Source: a virus. From it: a DNA stretch of 38,812 nucleotides. The stretch is from positions 1 through 38,812 of the IMG/VR virus record IMGVR_UViG_3300042691_014235. One strand, 5' to 3'. Numbering within the stretch: position 1 is the stretch's first letter; every line of letters begins with the position of its first letter. The position numbers and the translations under genes were made by a program. Below are positions 1 through 8,004 of the stretch, in pieces. The notes beneath the pieces are model-generated. The model saw only the letters and a list, made by a program, of their open reading frames with translations. It was not told the DNA's origin and ran no database searches.

Positions 1-2
1 TT

Positions 3-251
3 GACGCTATTCTGGGCGTTGAAAAAATGATCCGCACAATTGACGACAAAACGCTACAAGTTAAGATTCGTCCAGGTGTTCAACACGGTGACGAATATTC
101 TTGTTCTGGAATGGGATTTCAAAACTCAAGGCATAGACACACTGGTAATTTTATCATTATTGTTAATGTCAAAGTTCCAACAATTACTGATAGTGCAATA
201 AGAGCCAAACTAGAAGCCATTCAAAAAGAAATTAATAATTTACCTCAATAA
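3..251 (+). CDS. DnaJ-like co-chaperone, C-terminal end (5' truncated)
   Basis: The gene runs in from the left edge in the frame starting at base 3; 82 residues and the stop are visible. The residues match the C-terminal substrate-binding region of DnaJ/Hsp40: a DAILG start, a DDKTLQVKIRPGVQHGDE stretch (the usual GK-x-KI-PPG-QPG pattern), a G-x-G segment, then a short strand ending in NVKVP. The J domain and any zinc-finger region lie outside the window. The family delivers substrates to Hsp70. It sits just upstream of a ClpA-type unfoldase, which suggests a phage protein-quality module. The first in-frame ATG (27) falls inside the conserved domain and is not the real start. Confidence 0.75.
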   Translation, partial: DAILGVEKMIRTIDDKTLQVKIRPGVQHGDEYSCSGMGFQNSRHRHTGNFIIIVNVKVPTITDSAIRAKLEAIQKEINNLPQ

Positions 252-266
252 CTTCTAAAAAATAAC

Positions 267-294
267 TTGACAAGTTACAAGTTTCGTATATAAT
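267..294 (+). promoter_or_regulatory. sigma70-type promoter for the ClpA-like gene
   Basis: TTGACA at 267-272 and TATAAT at 289-294 are both perfect consensus hexamers with a 16-base spacer. The predicted start near 301 gives a leader of about 40 bases before the ATG at 342. A short inverted repeat (AACTT-GAC-AAGTT, 264-276) overlaps the -35 box. Confidence 0.8.
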
Positions 295-341
295 AGAGTT
301 TGAAGGTATTGTTTATCTGATATAATAACAAAGGAACGAGA

Positions 342-2609
342 ATGGTAGAACCAAGTGAGAATTTAAAGTTAGTTTTTGAAAAGGCCATTGATGTAGCCAA
401 AAAACTACAACACGAGTACTTGACTGTTGAGCATTTGCTTTTTTCCATGCTGTGCGAAGAAAGTTTCTTTAAATGTGTTCAAGGATACGGTGCTGATCCC
501 GAGTATATCAAAAAAAATCTTGAACATTATCTAAAAACTAAACTCAACGATATTGTGACCAATACCGTTGGTAAACCTAAAAAGACACAAGCAGTTGAAC
601 GTGTGTTAAATCGTGCGTTTACACAAGTGTTGTTTAATGGTCGTCAACAAATTGAACCATCAGACGTTTTCCTAGCAATGATGGGTGAAAAACGATCATG
701 GGCATTATATTATATTCAACAAGCAGAAATTGACAAAGATAAATTTGCCGATTACATTAACAACGAAGTAGAAAGCGGCGAAGAAGAAGTGCATGATAAT
801 CAAAGCGAAAGAGCGTTAAAAGCATTCACAACCAATCTTAACGATTCAGTTAAGAAGAATAAAATTGACCCTGTAATAGGTCGTATTGAAGAATTAGAAA
901 ATATTGCTCTAGCAATGGGACGTAGAAGTAAAAATAACGTAATGCTAGTTGGTGATCCAGGAGTTGGTAAAACCGCTATTGCTGAAGGCCTTGCTTTTAA
1001 CATTGTTAATGGTGCAGTTCCAGATTTTCTAAAAGATTACCAAGTGTTTAATTTAGATATCAGTGCCATGCTTGCTGGATCTAAATATCGTGGAGATTTT
1101 GAAGAACGTTTTAAACTTGTTCTCAAAGCATTAGAAAAGAAAGGCAAGACTGTACTGTTTATTGACGAAGCACACATGATTAGCGGTGCTGGCAGTTCTG
1201 GAAATAGTGCCAATGACCTTGCCAACATGATGAAGCCTGCATTAAGCAAAGGTAACATTAAAGTTGTAGCGTCAACTACATGGGATGAATATCGCAAGCA
1301 CTTTGAAAAAGATCGTGCGCTCATGCGTCGTTTCCAACGCATTACAGTTGATGAGCCCACTCCAGAAGTAGCATTGCAAATTCTAAAAGGTCTTAAGAAG
1401 TATTACGAGGGTCATCATAAAGTTAAAATTCTTGATGAAGCTTTACATGTTGCAATTAAGTTGTCCGTTAAATATCAAGCAGATAAGAAGTTGCCTGATA
1501 AAGCAATTGACTTAATTGACTGTGCATGTTCTCGATTTAACTTAAAACTTGCAGATGAACGAGTTGTTGGTGAACGTGAAATCCAATACGAACTAGCACA
1601 AATGGTTCAAATGCCAGCAGAGCAAATTGCCGAAACTGAATCCAGTAATTTGTCTACTTTGGAAACAGAGTTACAAGCAGAGGTGTATGGGCAAGATACT
1701 GCTATTACAGAAGTAGTTGATAAAATTCTTGTTGCCCGTGCAGGACTTAAAGCTGATAATAAACCAGTTGGTAGTTTTGTGTTTATGGGTCCAACTGGTT
1801 GTGGTAAAACTGAAACTGCAAAAGCACTTGCTAAACAGTTAGGTGTTAAACTTATTCGCTTTGATATGAGTGAATATCAAGAAAAACACAGTGTGTCTAA
1901 ACTAATCGGTAGTCCCCCAGGATATGTTGGCTTTGAAGAAAATGCTGGCTTGCTAATTACACAAATTCAAGAGAATCCAAATTGTGTATTATTGTTTGAT
2001 GAAGTTGAAAAATCACATCCAGACGTAAGTACAATTTTGTTACAGCTAATGGATAACGGGTTTGTTACTGGCAGCAATGGTAAGAAAGCTGATTGCCGAA
2101 ACTTGATTCTTATATTGACCACTAACGCTGGCGCACAAGCAAGTGAAAAAAATCAAATTGGCTTTGGTGCACAAGAAAAAGACTACACTGATTCTGATCT
2201 AAAGAAGTTTTTTGCTCCAGAATTCCGTAATCGATTAGATGCTGTTGTTACCTTTAAGAAACTTGGCAAAGACATTATGGTTAAGGTTGTTAACAAGTTT
2301 ATTGCAGAATTGAGCGCACAGGTCAAAGAAAAGGGCATTAAAATTAAGATTGACAAATCTGCAATTGAACTACTAATTGAAAAAGGATTTGATTCAAAAA
2401 TGGGTGCTCGTCCTTTGCAGAGAACTATTGATCAACTAATTAAACGTCCGCTAAGTAAGATGATGTTATTTGGTGAACTAAAGAATGGCGGGCATTTGAC
2501 TATTGGCTCGTTAAACGGTGAAATTACTCTTACTAAGAGAATAAAAATAATCAAGCCATTATTGCTAGAAAATGAAACTCAACCAGAAAATACTAGTCAA
2601 GAAAACTAA
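342..2609 (+). CDS. clpA: ClpA-type AAA+ unfoldase
   Basis: The 755-residue protein has the full ClpA layout and length: an N-terminal Clp repeat domain (about 1-145), a first AAA+ module with Walker A GDPGVGKT at 204-211 and Walker B VLFIDEAH, and a second module with GPTGCGKT at 483-490 followed by the C-terminal small domain. The long ClpB middle coiled coil is absent. Just before FFAPEFRNRLD there is an IGF tripeptide (606-608), at the place where ClpA carries its ClpP-docking IGL loop. Family role: ATP-driven unfolding and threading of proteins into ClpP. No ClpP gene is visible here, so it may use host ClpP (inference). The ATG at 342 follows AAAGGAA and its own strong promoter. Confidence 0.9.
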   Translation: MVEPSENLKLVFEKAIDVAKKLQHEYLTVEHLLFSMLCEESFFKCVQGYGADPEYIKKNLEHYLKTKLNDIVTNTVGKPKKTQAVERVLNRAFTQVLFNGRQQIEPSDVFLAMMGEKRSWALYYIQQAEIDKDKFADYINNEVESGEEEVHDNQSERALKAFTTNLNDSVKKNKIDPVIGRIEELENIALAMGRRSKNNVMLVGDPGVGKTAIAEGLAFNIVNGAVPDFLKDYQVFNLDISAMLAGSKYRGDFEERFKLVLKALEKKGKTVLFIDEAHMISGAGSSGNSANDLANMMKPALSKGNIKVVASTTWDEYRKHFEKDRALMRRFQRITVDEPTPEVALQILKGLKKYYEGHHKVKILDEALHVAIKLSVKYQADKKLPDKAIDLIDCACSRFNLKLADERVVGEREIQYELAQMVQMPAEQIAETESSNLSTLETELQAEVYGQDTAITEVVDKILVARAGLKADNKPVGSFVFMGPTGCGKTETAKALAKQLGVKLIRFDMSEYQEKHSVSKLIGSPPGYVGFEENAGLLITQIQENPNCVLLFDEVEKSHPDVSTILLQLMDNGFVTGSNGKKADCRNLILILTTNAGAQASEKNQIGFGAQEKDYTDSDLKKFFAPEFRNRLDAVVTFKKLGKDIMVKVVNKFIAELSAQVKEKGIKIKIDKSAIELLIEKGFDSKMGARPLQRTIDQLIKRPLSKMMLFGELKNGGHLTIGSLNGEITLTKRIKIIKPLLLENETQPENTSQEN

Positions 2610-3234
2610 AAAACTTTTTATGGACAAATACCAGTACAAGGCAGTACTGGTATGTCCAGTTTCAGCTTGGTTTAGGGGTTGTGATTTAGACTTTGCAAGG
2701 CACAAACTAAAAGCAATTGATCCAACTAAACTACCCTTATTGTCTCCCCCATGGAGTAAATTAAGAAGTTTAGCGGATTTAGATTTTTGCTTAATTCTCG
2801 AACACAAACTATCAAGTTTTCAAAACTTTGATATTAGAGTTGAACATCCGTTATTAAGTTTTTACACTAATGATTTTAACGATGTAGTATCGTTAACGTC
2901 TGTTGATATTGATCGTACAAAGTATGTTAGTATTCCAGACGAATTCTTGTATCCCAAGTTGGAAAAGAACACTGTATTTTTACCTAAGATTGATTTTGAA
3001 TTCAAAATAACCATGGGTAAGACTCGTACTAGTTACGACAGCTTTATTAAATGGGCTAATACTAGTGACAAAGTTCGATTAACTAAGAAATGCATACAAG
3101 AATTGTCAGCTGACTATTCATGGGGAGGCAGTTACTTCTATGTTAAAGATGAGAAGTCTCTTACCATGGTGAAGATGTTTTTAGGCAGTGAAATCAGCAG
3201 AATAGACCGCGTAATCAACGCAATTCCAGCTTAA
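2572..3234 (+). CDS. conserved phage protein of unknown function
   Basis: A 220-residue protein that I do not recognise. It starts inside the 3' end of the ClpA-like gene in another frame (38-base overlap). An alternative start is ATG 2620 (Met17), ten bases after the ClpA stop; neither has a clear ribosome binding site. The first 16 residues are very basic and could be a tail added by the upstream start. No membrane segment, signal peptide or catalytic motif is visible. A late-promoter-like motif follows it, so this is probably the last gene of the ClpA transcript. Confidence 0.7.
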   Translation: MKLNQKILVKKTKKLFMDKYQYKAVLVCPVSAWFRGCDLDFARHKLKAIDPTKLPLLSPPWSKLRSLADLDFCLILEHKLSSFQNFDIRVEHPLLSFYTNDFNDVVSLTSVDIDRTKYVSIPDEFLYPKLEKNTVFLPKIDFEFKITMGKTRTSYDSFIKWANTSDKVRLTKKCIQELSADYSWGGSYFYVKDEKSLTMVKMFLGSEISRIDRVINAIPA

Positions 3235-3264
3235 ACAGAACAATCTCCTTAGAAGCTAAATTAG

Positions 3265-3271
3265 CTAAATA
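3265..3271 (+). promoter_or_regulatory. T4-like late promoter motif (CTAAATA)
   Basis: CTAAATA lies in the 90-base gap before the capsid-targeting-like gene cassette. The same motif or ATAAATA occurs 20-26 bases before several other start codons in this window. T4-type late promoters need only a TATAAATA-like -10 element, recognised by a gp55-type sigma factor. There is no sigma70 -35 box at the right distance. Confidence 0.5.
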
Positions 3272-3289
3272 TACGAACGGCGGATTAAT

Positions 3290-3328
3290 ATGAGTACGTT
3301 ATTAGTCTTACAGCTTGGACATATATGA
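3290..3328 (+). CDS. possible 12-codon leader ORF coupled to the next gene
   Basis: ATG at 3290 follows a weak GGCGGA and is followed by 12 sense codons. The TGA at 3326-3328 overlaps the ATG of the next gene (ATGA at 3325-3328). That gene has only a weak ribosome binding site of its own (TTGGA), so coupled re-initiation is plausible. It is short enough to be chance. Confidence 0.25.
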   Translation: MSTLLVLQLGHI

Positions 3329-3729
3329 AAATTACAGAACTATTCAATAATACATCAAAGAGCATAGATGATGAACTTGAGCTAGATAAAATTGGGCTGA
3401 ATAAAAAGACCAATGATCATAGCTCAGCAGATGACGAATATTCATTCGATCTTGCTGAAGACATTATCTATTTCATGCACAACAACGATGATTTTTATCG
3501 TAAAAAATTCTTTCCTATATTAAACTTATGTAAGAAACAGTTTGATCAAGGTCAATCATTTTCGCACAGAGTGTTTAAACCAGTTGTTACAAAAGCGTAT
3601 AGCATATACAAAGACGAATTCCCATTAAGAGAACTTAGAGACGAATTAGATAAAGAAATGATTGAAGAAATTTGTAAGAAAATTCACGAATCTGAGATGA
3701 CGAATATGCGTGAAGGGGCTTACAAATGA
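3325..3729 (+). CDS. unknown protein with capsid-targeting-like N-terminus
   Basis: A 134-residue acidic, mostly helical-looking protein of unknown function. Its first residues (MKITELF) match the opening of neighbouring proteins that start MRLRELFE, MRLRELL and MRLWEIL. This resembles the short N-terminal capsid-targeting sequence of T4 internal proteins (MKT-x-x-EF type), which prohead protease removes. Its stop overlaps the next start (ATGA), which ties it to the nucleotidyltransferase gene. The role as virion cargo or as a partner of the next protein is inference. Confidence 0.7.
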   Translation: MKITELFNNTSKSIDDELELDKIGLNKKTNDHSSADDEYSFDLAEDIIYFMHNNDDFYRKKFFPILNLCKKQFDQGQSFSHRVFKPVVTKAYSIYKDEFPLRELRDELDKEMIEEICKKIHESEMTNMREGAYK

Positions 3730-4601
3730 TTTTAAACGAAGGCGGCAACATTTGGCCTGAGAGTACTGATTACGAACAAACTGTTGAAATGATTGACGGT
3801 TTAGTTCAAACCACTGAAGAGTTTGTCAGTGAAATTGGTCTAAAGATTCATGTCATTGGTAGTAGTGCTACGCCTACGCAAAATGCTTATTTAGGTGGTG
3901 AGCTTATTGGTATCTACAGAGAGCGTGAACAAAAGTTTGTTCCAGTTAAAGCATACGCAGACAAATACAACACTGGAGAATTACCACAAGGTGTTGAACT
4001 AAAACCAAAAAGATCTGGCGACTTAGACGTTATGGCAGATTTAAATGATGCTGCTAGATTCTTTAAGACTAAAGATGGAAAAACAACACGTCAAGCGTTA
4101 GATGATTTCTTAAAAGAAAAAGGTTTAAAAACCCACAAAGCTGGTGTAACAGTTCATACACTCATTCCTTATGGTGAAGGTTTTTATCAAGTGGACATTA
4201 AAATTGTTCCTAAAGCAGAAATTGTAAGTAGATTTCATCACCACGCTATCCCACCAGGCAGTCCATACAAAGGTGTTAATAAACAAATGATGATTAATAC
4301 ACTTGCTAGCAGTGGAGGATTTTTGTGGAGTCCAGACGAAGGTCTTTACAAACGCGATGCTGCTGGTAAGAAGGCAGAGTTTATTAGTGATGATTTAAAT
4401 GTTATTGCTCAAACGTTACTTGGACCAAACGCAAATGCAGATAGTTTGGGCAGTGTTGAAAGTATAATGGATGCTATTCCAGACGAAGCAAAACGTAATG
4501 AAATTTTCGACAAGGCAAAGGCATCTAGCAGTTGGCAAGCCGCAACTCCCACAGTCGGTACTAACGAATGGTTTAGTCGCACACTAAGGATGTTGAAATG
4601 A
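3726..4601 (+). CDS. pol beta-type nucleotidyltransferase
   Basis: The 291-residue protein shows the polymerase-beta nucleotidyltransferase signature: a GSS turn at 45-47, the metal-binding pair in SGDLDVM (Asp99 and Asp101), and a third acidic strand in QVDIKIV (Asp157). About 50 residues separate GSS from the DxD, longer than the usual dozen, so an insertion is present. The family moves a nucleotidyl group onto RNA, DNA, protein or small molecules; the substrate cannot be read from the sequence. The gene overlaps both neighbours by four bases (ATGA). Its start MILNEGGN differs from the MRLRELF type, so if it enters the capsid it may do so through the preceding small protein (inference). Confidence 0.7.
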   Translation: MILNEGGNIWPESTDYEQTVEMIDGLVQTTEEFVSEIGLKIHVIGSSATPTQNAYLGGELIGIYREREQKFVPVKAYADKYNTGELPQGVELKPKRSGDLDVMADLNDAARFFKTKDGKTTRQALDDFLKEKGLKTHKAGVTVHTLIPYGEGFYQVDIKIVPKAEIVSRFHHHAIPPGSPYKGVNKQMMINTLASSGGFLWSPDEGLYKRDAAGKKAEFISDDLNVIAQTLLGPNANADSLGSVESIMDAIPDEAKRNEIFDKAKASSSWQAATPTVGTNEWFSRTLRMLK

Positions 4602-5749
4602 GATTAAGAGAACTATTTGAAGCAGCTCCACCCAAAGTAGGTCGTAAGTATCAACACATTGAAGACTTGGCGTTTACTAACGGCAGTAACGGAGCGCACC
4701 ATGCAGTTGAACGTTTACGTAGCATGGGCAAACAATCTGGTTCAATTGAATTAAAGTGGGACGGCAGTCCAGTTGTATACTGGGGTCGTGATGAGGATGG
4801 TGTTTTCCGTTTATTTCCTAAAAATGCGTGGGATTATTTGAAGCGTGGTACAACACAGACCAAGAGCGGTGTTAGTACTGAAATGAATAGTCCAGAAGAC
4901 ATTAGAAATTTTATTTTAGGTACTGGTAATACAGAACCTGGTAAAGAAAAACAACGCCAAAACTATGCTAATCAAATGGCAAGTTTGTGGAGTTACTTTG
5001 AAAAAATTAGTCCAGAGGTTGGATATATTGAAGGTGGTATTTTATTTCATCCTGGACAACCAGCAAAATTAAATCCCAAAACAGGCGATTACGATTTTAC
5101 ACCAAACATTACTAGTTTTCATATTCCAGCAGATAGTGACTTGGGTAAAAGAATTAGAACTGCAAAAGTTATGGTGGCAGCAACTGGCTATTACGAAACA
5201 ATGGGAACTAGCGATGAAACACGTTATCCCAACGCAGAAGAATTAAGTACACCAGACGTTATTGTGCAAGGCACAACTTATGTTGAAGAAGCTCCAGATG
5301 TTGATGATAGTGAGTTAGATCAAATTGAGCAATACATTGATGCAAATGCAGATGCTATTGATGCCTTTTTAGCACCCAAGCCAGGACTAAGCAAAGTGGG
5401 TGATATATTATATACATTCTTTAATCAAAATTTACGTGTAGCTGGAGTTAAAAATAAATTTCAGTCTTGGATTAAGAATCAAGTAGCAGCTAAAAAGATG
5501 TCGGCAGCTATGGCACAAAAAGTTTTATCTGATCCAGGATTAGATGCAGTTCTAACCACTGTGGAGATGATAACTGCTGCTAAGATGAATTTAATTACTG
5601 CATTAGGTGCAGGCACACATAGCGGCATTAAGCAAACTAAACCTGAAGGTTATGTTCAGGCCCATCCAGGCGGAGAATTTAAACGTGATGTTCCAGGACA
5701 GTTTGTTAAGGCAATTGACCAAGCTAACTGGGCTCCAAGGAAAGACTAA
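4598..5749 (+). CDS. ATP-dependent ligase-like covalent nucleotidyltransferase
   Basis: The 383-residue protein begins MRLRELFEAAPP, the capsid-targeting-like peptide with a likely protease site after Glu8. It then has a ligase-type motif I, LKWDGS, with candidate nucleotide-accepting Lys53, a glutamate-containing strand YIEGGILF (motif III-like), and near the C-terminus PEGYV followed by GGEFKRDVPGQFVKA, which fits motifs IV and V. These are the marks of the DNA/RNA ligase and capping enzyme superfamily. No OB-fold or zinc finger is obvious. The substrate (DNA nick, RNA end) is not predictable. It overlaps the nucleotidyltransferase gene upstream (ATGA) and the HxGH-type gene downstream (TAATG). 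Confidence 0.6.
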   Translation: MRLRELFEAAPPKVGRKYQHIEDLAFTNGSNGAHHAVERLRSMGKQSGSIELKWDGSPVVYWGRDEDGVFRLFPKNAWDYLKRGTTQTKSGVSTEMNSPEDIRNFILGTGNTEPGKEKQRQNYANQMASLWSYFEKISPEVGYIEGGILFHPGQPAKLNPKTGDYDFTPNITSFHIPADSDLGKRIRTAKVMVAATGYYETMGTSDETRYPNAEELSTPDVIVQGTTYVEEAPDVDDSELDQIEQYIDANADAIDAFLAPKPGLSKVGDILYTFFNQNLRVAGVKNKFQSWIKNQVAAKKMSAAMAQKVLSDPGLDAVLTTVEMITAAKMNLITALGAGTHSGIKQTKPEGYVQAHPGGEFKRDVPGQFVKAIDQANWAPRKD

Positions 5750-6777
5750 TGAGATTACGTGAACTATTGATAGAGAATTTAGACCGTACTGGCGAAAGTA
5801 AAAACGCAGTTGTAGGCTGGGGCCGTGGCATGGGGCACAAAGGTCACATGATGCTGGCCAGTAGCGTTTTAACACAGGCAAAAGATGATGGTGCCGATCC
5901 ATATTTTGTAATCAGCAAAACAATGGGCAAAGATGATCCGTTAAGTCCTGATGAAAAATTAGACATTTACAATCAAGTATTTCCAAATAATCCCAAAGTG
6001 TTCAACACAGCAACTGATGAAATGCCTGACTTGAATAGAGTACTTAAAAAGTTAGCTACTATGGGCTATGGTAATGTTACTGTAGTTGTTGGTGCTGACC
6101 AGGTTAATGCATTCCAATACCTAGTACGTCCAGACAAGTCTGGAGTTGAACCGTATAAGCAGTTTGGTTTAGATGATTTAAAAGTAATTGCACGTCAAGA
6201 AACTAATGATCCAAGCAGAGAAGAGGAAGGTCCACGTGCTACACCTATGCGTCAAGCATTGTTAGACCCCAACATGAGCGATGAGGAAAAGTTTCAAGTA
6301 TGGCGTGATTCAATGAATCCAGAAATTGACGATGAAAAAGTCAAACAACTAATGCAAACTGCATTACAGCGTATGCAAGACTTTGCAAAACCCAAAGTAA
6401 GAGTAAAGAAAGACAAAATGGCAGCAGAAAACTCTCGTAACCCAGACTTAATGAGTCCAAGCGATTATGATCGCTATCAACAAAATCAAATGGACTATGA
6501 AAAACGTGATTTCAAACGTCGTGAAATGGAACATGAACTAGGACACGAAGATGAATGGCAACGCCAGCAAGATTCTAAACCAGTAGTAGTAGGTAGGTAT
6601 TTTTATAACGTGCCAGCTGGCAGAGAAGACGAAGCAGCCAGCTACGGAATCAAACAAACTAAGAGTGGTAAATGGTCTAAGGCAAAATATAATAAGAGCG
6701 GACGCACATGGGGATTCCAAAAAGATCTTGCAGATAAAGCATTTGGTAATGGAAGATACTGGGAACCAAAAAAATAA
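5749..6777 (+). CDS. HxGH-type nucleotidylyltransferase (NMNAT/cytidylyltransferase-like)
   Basis: A 342-residue protein opening MRLRELLIENL, the same N-terminal peptide as its neighbours. After it comes a Rossmann-like strand and GMGHKGHMML (residues 28-37), a version of the GxFxPxHxGH nucleotide-binding motif. Further on are a VVVGADQV strand and RATPMRQAL, in the place of the ISSTxIR phosphate-binding motif. The family adenylylates or cytidylylates phosphorylated small molecules such as nicotinamide mononucleotide. The C-terminal third (from about 215) is highly charged and basic, looks disordered, and ends in a G/W/K-rich tail that could bind nucleic acid. A role in NAD metabolism is possible but unproven. 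Confidence 0.65.
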   Translation: MRLRELLIENLDRTGESKNAVVGWGRGMGHKGHMMLASSVLTQAKDDGADPYFVISKTMGKDDPLSPDEKLDIYNQVFPNNPKVFNTATDEMPDLNRVLKKLATMGYGNVTVVVGADQVNAFQYLVRPDKSGVEPYKQFGLDDLKVIARQETNDPSREEEGPRATPMRQALLDPNMSDEEKFQVWRDSMNPEIDDEKVKQLMQTALQRMQDFAKPKVRVKKDKMAAENSRNPDLMSPSDYDRYQQNQMDYEKRDFKRREMEHELGHEDEWQRQQDSKPVVVGRYFYNVPAGREDEAASYGIKQTKSGKWSKAKYNKSGRTWGFQKDLADKAFGNGRYWEPKK

Positions 6778-6779
6778 TT

Positions 6780-7073
6780 ATGAAACAGTATAGGATCACT
6801 ACACAGGATTTAAACACGGATAGTAGCGATGACTGCTATCTTGATCCCAATGATCCTATACATGAACTAAAAGCACTTGCAGGTATTGGCGGAGGTTTAG
6901 GCGGGCAAGCTAAACTACAAGAATACAGAGGTATGCAAGGAAGTAATATCAGTGCAACGGGTGACAGTAAAGGAGCCCTTATGAAGAAGCATGATATTAA
7001 ACCGGGTACGCCCGAGTGGTTTAAATTGTGGTTTTCAAGACCATATCTAACTGGTGAAAAACCAATAGATTAA
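6780..7073 (+). CDS. small unknown phage protein
   Basis: 97 residues, starting two bases after the previous stop. It contains a glycine-rich stretch (GIGGGLGGQ, about 36-44) and ends in GTPEWFKLWFSRPYLTGEKP, a compact aromatic segment. No known motif or membrane span. It is the last gene before the late promoter of the endolysin and probably belongs to the upstream transcript. Confidence 0.6.
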   Translation: MKQYRITTQDLNTDSSDDCYLDPNDPIHELKALAGIGGGLGGQAKLQEYRGMQGSNISATGDSKGALMKKHDIKPGTPEWFKLWFSRPYLTGEKPID

Positions 7074-7080
7074 TAAACCA

Positions 7081-7087
7081 ATAAATA
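7081..7087 (+). promoter_or_regulatory. T4-like late promoter motif (ATAAATA)
   Basis: ATAAATA ends 20 bases before the endolysin ATG, with a TGGAGA ribosome binding site between. Spacing and sequence match the motifs at 7978 and 10815, which also precede late genes. Confidence 0.6.
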
Positions 7088-7107
7088 CACTACAATGGAG
7101 AAATAAA

Positions 7108-7740
7108 ATGAGTTTTGATTTTGATTTTACACTAGAAAAGGTAGCCGCTTGTATTAGCAAAAATAAAGATCCTGAATCATGGTTCAAAGCACTTGCAGAG
7201 CATTTACCACAGTTCGAGATTAATACTCCAGCAAGAGTCGCTGGATTTATTTCGCAATGTCAGCACGAAAGTGGTGATTTTAATCTACTACAAGAAAACT
7301 TAAACTACGGAGCCAAAGGCTTACGTGGCACATTTGGCAAGTATTTTCCAACAGACGACATTGCAGTACAATACGAACGCAAACCAGAGATGATTGCTAA
7401 TCGTGTATACTCAAGTCGTATGGGCAATGGTGACGAAACTAGCGGAGAAGGCTGGAAATATCGTGGTCGTGGATTACTTCAATTGACTGGTAAGAGTAAC
7501 TACACGCAATGTAGTAAAGATCTTTTTGGTGATGATACACTTGTAGAAGATCCAGATCTTTTACGAACACCAGAATATGCAGTACTAAGTGCTTGCTGGT
7601 TCTGGAAGAAAAACAATTTAAACGCAATTTGTGATACTGGCGATGTAGTAGCACTGAGCAAACGTATTAATGGTGGAACTATTGGTCTTGATGACCGTAT
7701 TTCACACTGGAATCATTGCTTGGAAATTTTAGAAAGCTAA
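7108..7740 (+). CDS. GH19 endolysin (chitinase-like muramidase)
   Basis: The 210-residue protein is a single glycoside hydrolase family 19 domain, the usual size for phage lysins. Visible marks are QCQHESGDF with catalytic Glu54, and YRGRGLLQLTGKSNY, the family signature. There is no signal peptide or transmembrane segment, so export would depend on a holin. It presumably cuts the peptidoglycan glycan strand at lysis. It lies among virion-core genes, so a virion-carried role cannot be excluded. A late promoter motif and good ribosome binding site precede it. Confidence 0.9.
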   Translation: MSFDFDFTLEKVAACISKNKDPESWFKALAEHLPQFEINTPARVAGFISQCQHESGDFNLLQENLNYGAKGLRGTFGKYFPTDDIAVQYERKPEMIANRVYSSRMGNGDETSGEGWKYRGRGLLQLTGKSNYTQCSKDLFGDDTLVEDPDLLRTPEYAVLSACWFWKKNNLNAICDTGDVVALSKRINGGTIGLDDRISHWNHCLEILES

Positions 7741-7741
7741 T

Positions 7742-7981
7742 ATGAGGTTGTGGGAAATATTACAAGAAGAAGCAACTGCCGGTTCTACTAGTGCCGGCAG
7801 TATTGCTACGGTTGTTAGCCCACACTTAGCAATTGGCAATAAGAAGACGCGAAACAGGTACGGAAAGGGTGGTAAGCCAAGGCCTCCTAAAGCAAAACAA
7901 GCGAAAAACAAAGACGGAACAGCGAAAAATGCACTTGATATGAAGGGCAGTATTTTCGGCGGCAAGCCCGTAAAACGCTAA
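7742..7981 (+). CDS. small basic protein with capsid-targeting-like N-terminus
   Basis: 79 residues. It starts MRLWEILQEEA, fitting the MRLRELFE peptide of neighbouring genes with a probable protease site at the Glu-Ala step. The rest is strongly basic (Lys/Arg-rich from about 37 to 79), with no acidic cluster. This is what one expects of a small internal protein packed against DNA, like T4 internal proteins. The function is inferred from composition and context only. Its stop codon is embedded in the next late promoter motif. Confidence 0.65.
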   Translation: MRLWEILQEEATAGSTSAGSIATVVSPHLAIGNKKTRNRYGKGGKPRPPKAKQAKNKDGTAKNALDMKGSIFGGKPVKR

Positions 7982-7984
7982 ATA
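7978..7984 (+). promoter_or_regulatory. T4-like late promoter motif (CTAAATA)
   Basis: CTAAATA overlaps the stop of the preceding gene and ends 20 bases before ATG 8005, with CGGAG as ribosome binding site between them. Same arrangement as at 7081 and 10815. Confidence 0.6.
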
Positions 7985-8004
7985 CAACGATAACGGAGTT
8001 TACT

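Noticed and set aside
342-2609. Window as part of a bacterial chromosome because of ClpA, FolE, QueE and ThyX
   Set aside because: gp43, gp45, RNase H, GH19 lysin, late promoter motifs and dense overlapping unknown genes make a phage genome far more likely.
7742-7981. Histone-like or HU-like protein
   Set aside because: It is basic but lacks the HU/IHF fold pattern; the N-terminal peptide and context fit a small internal head protein better.
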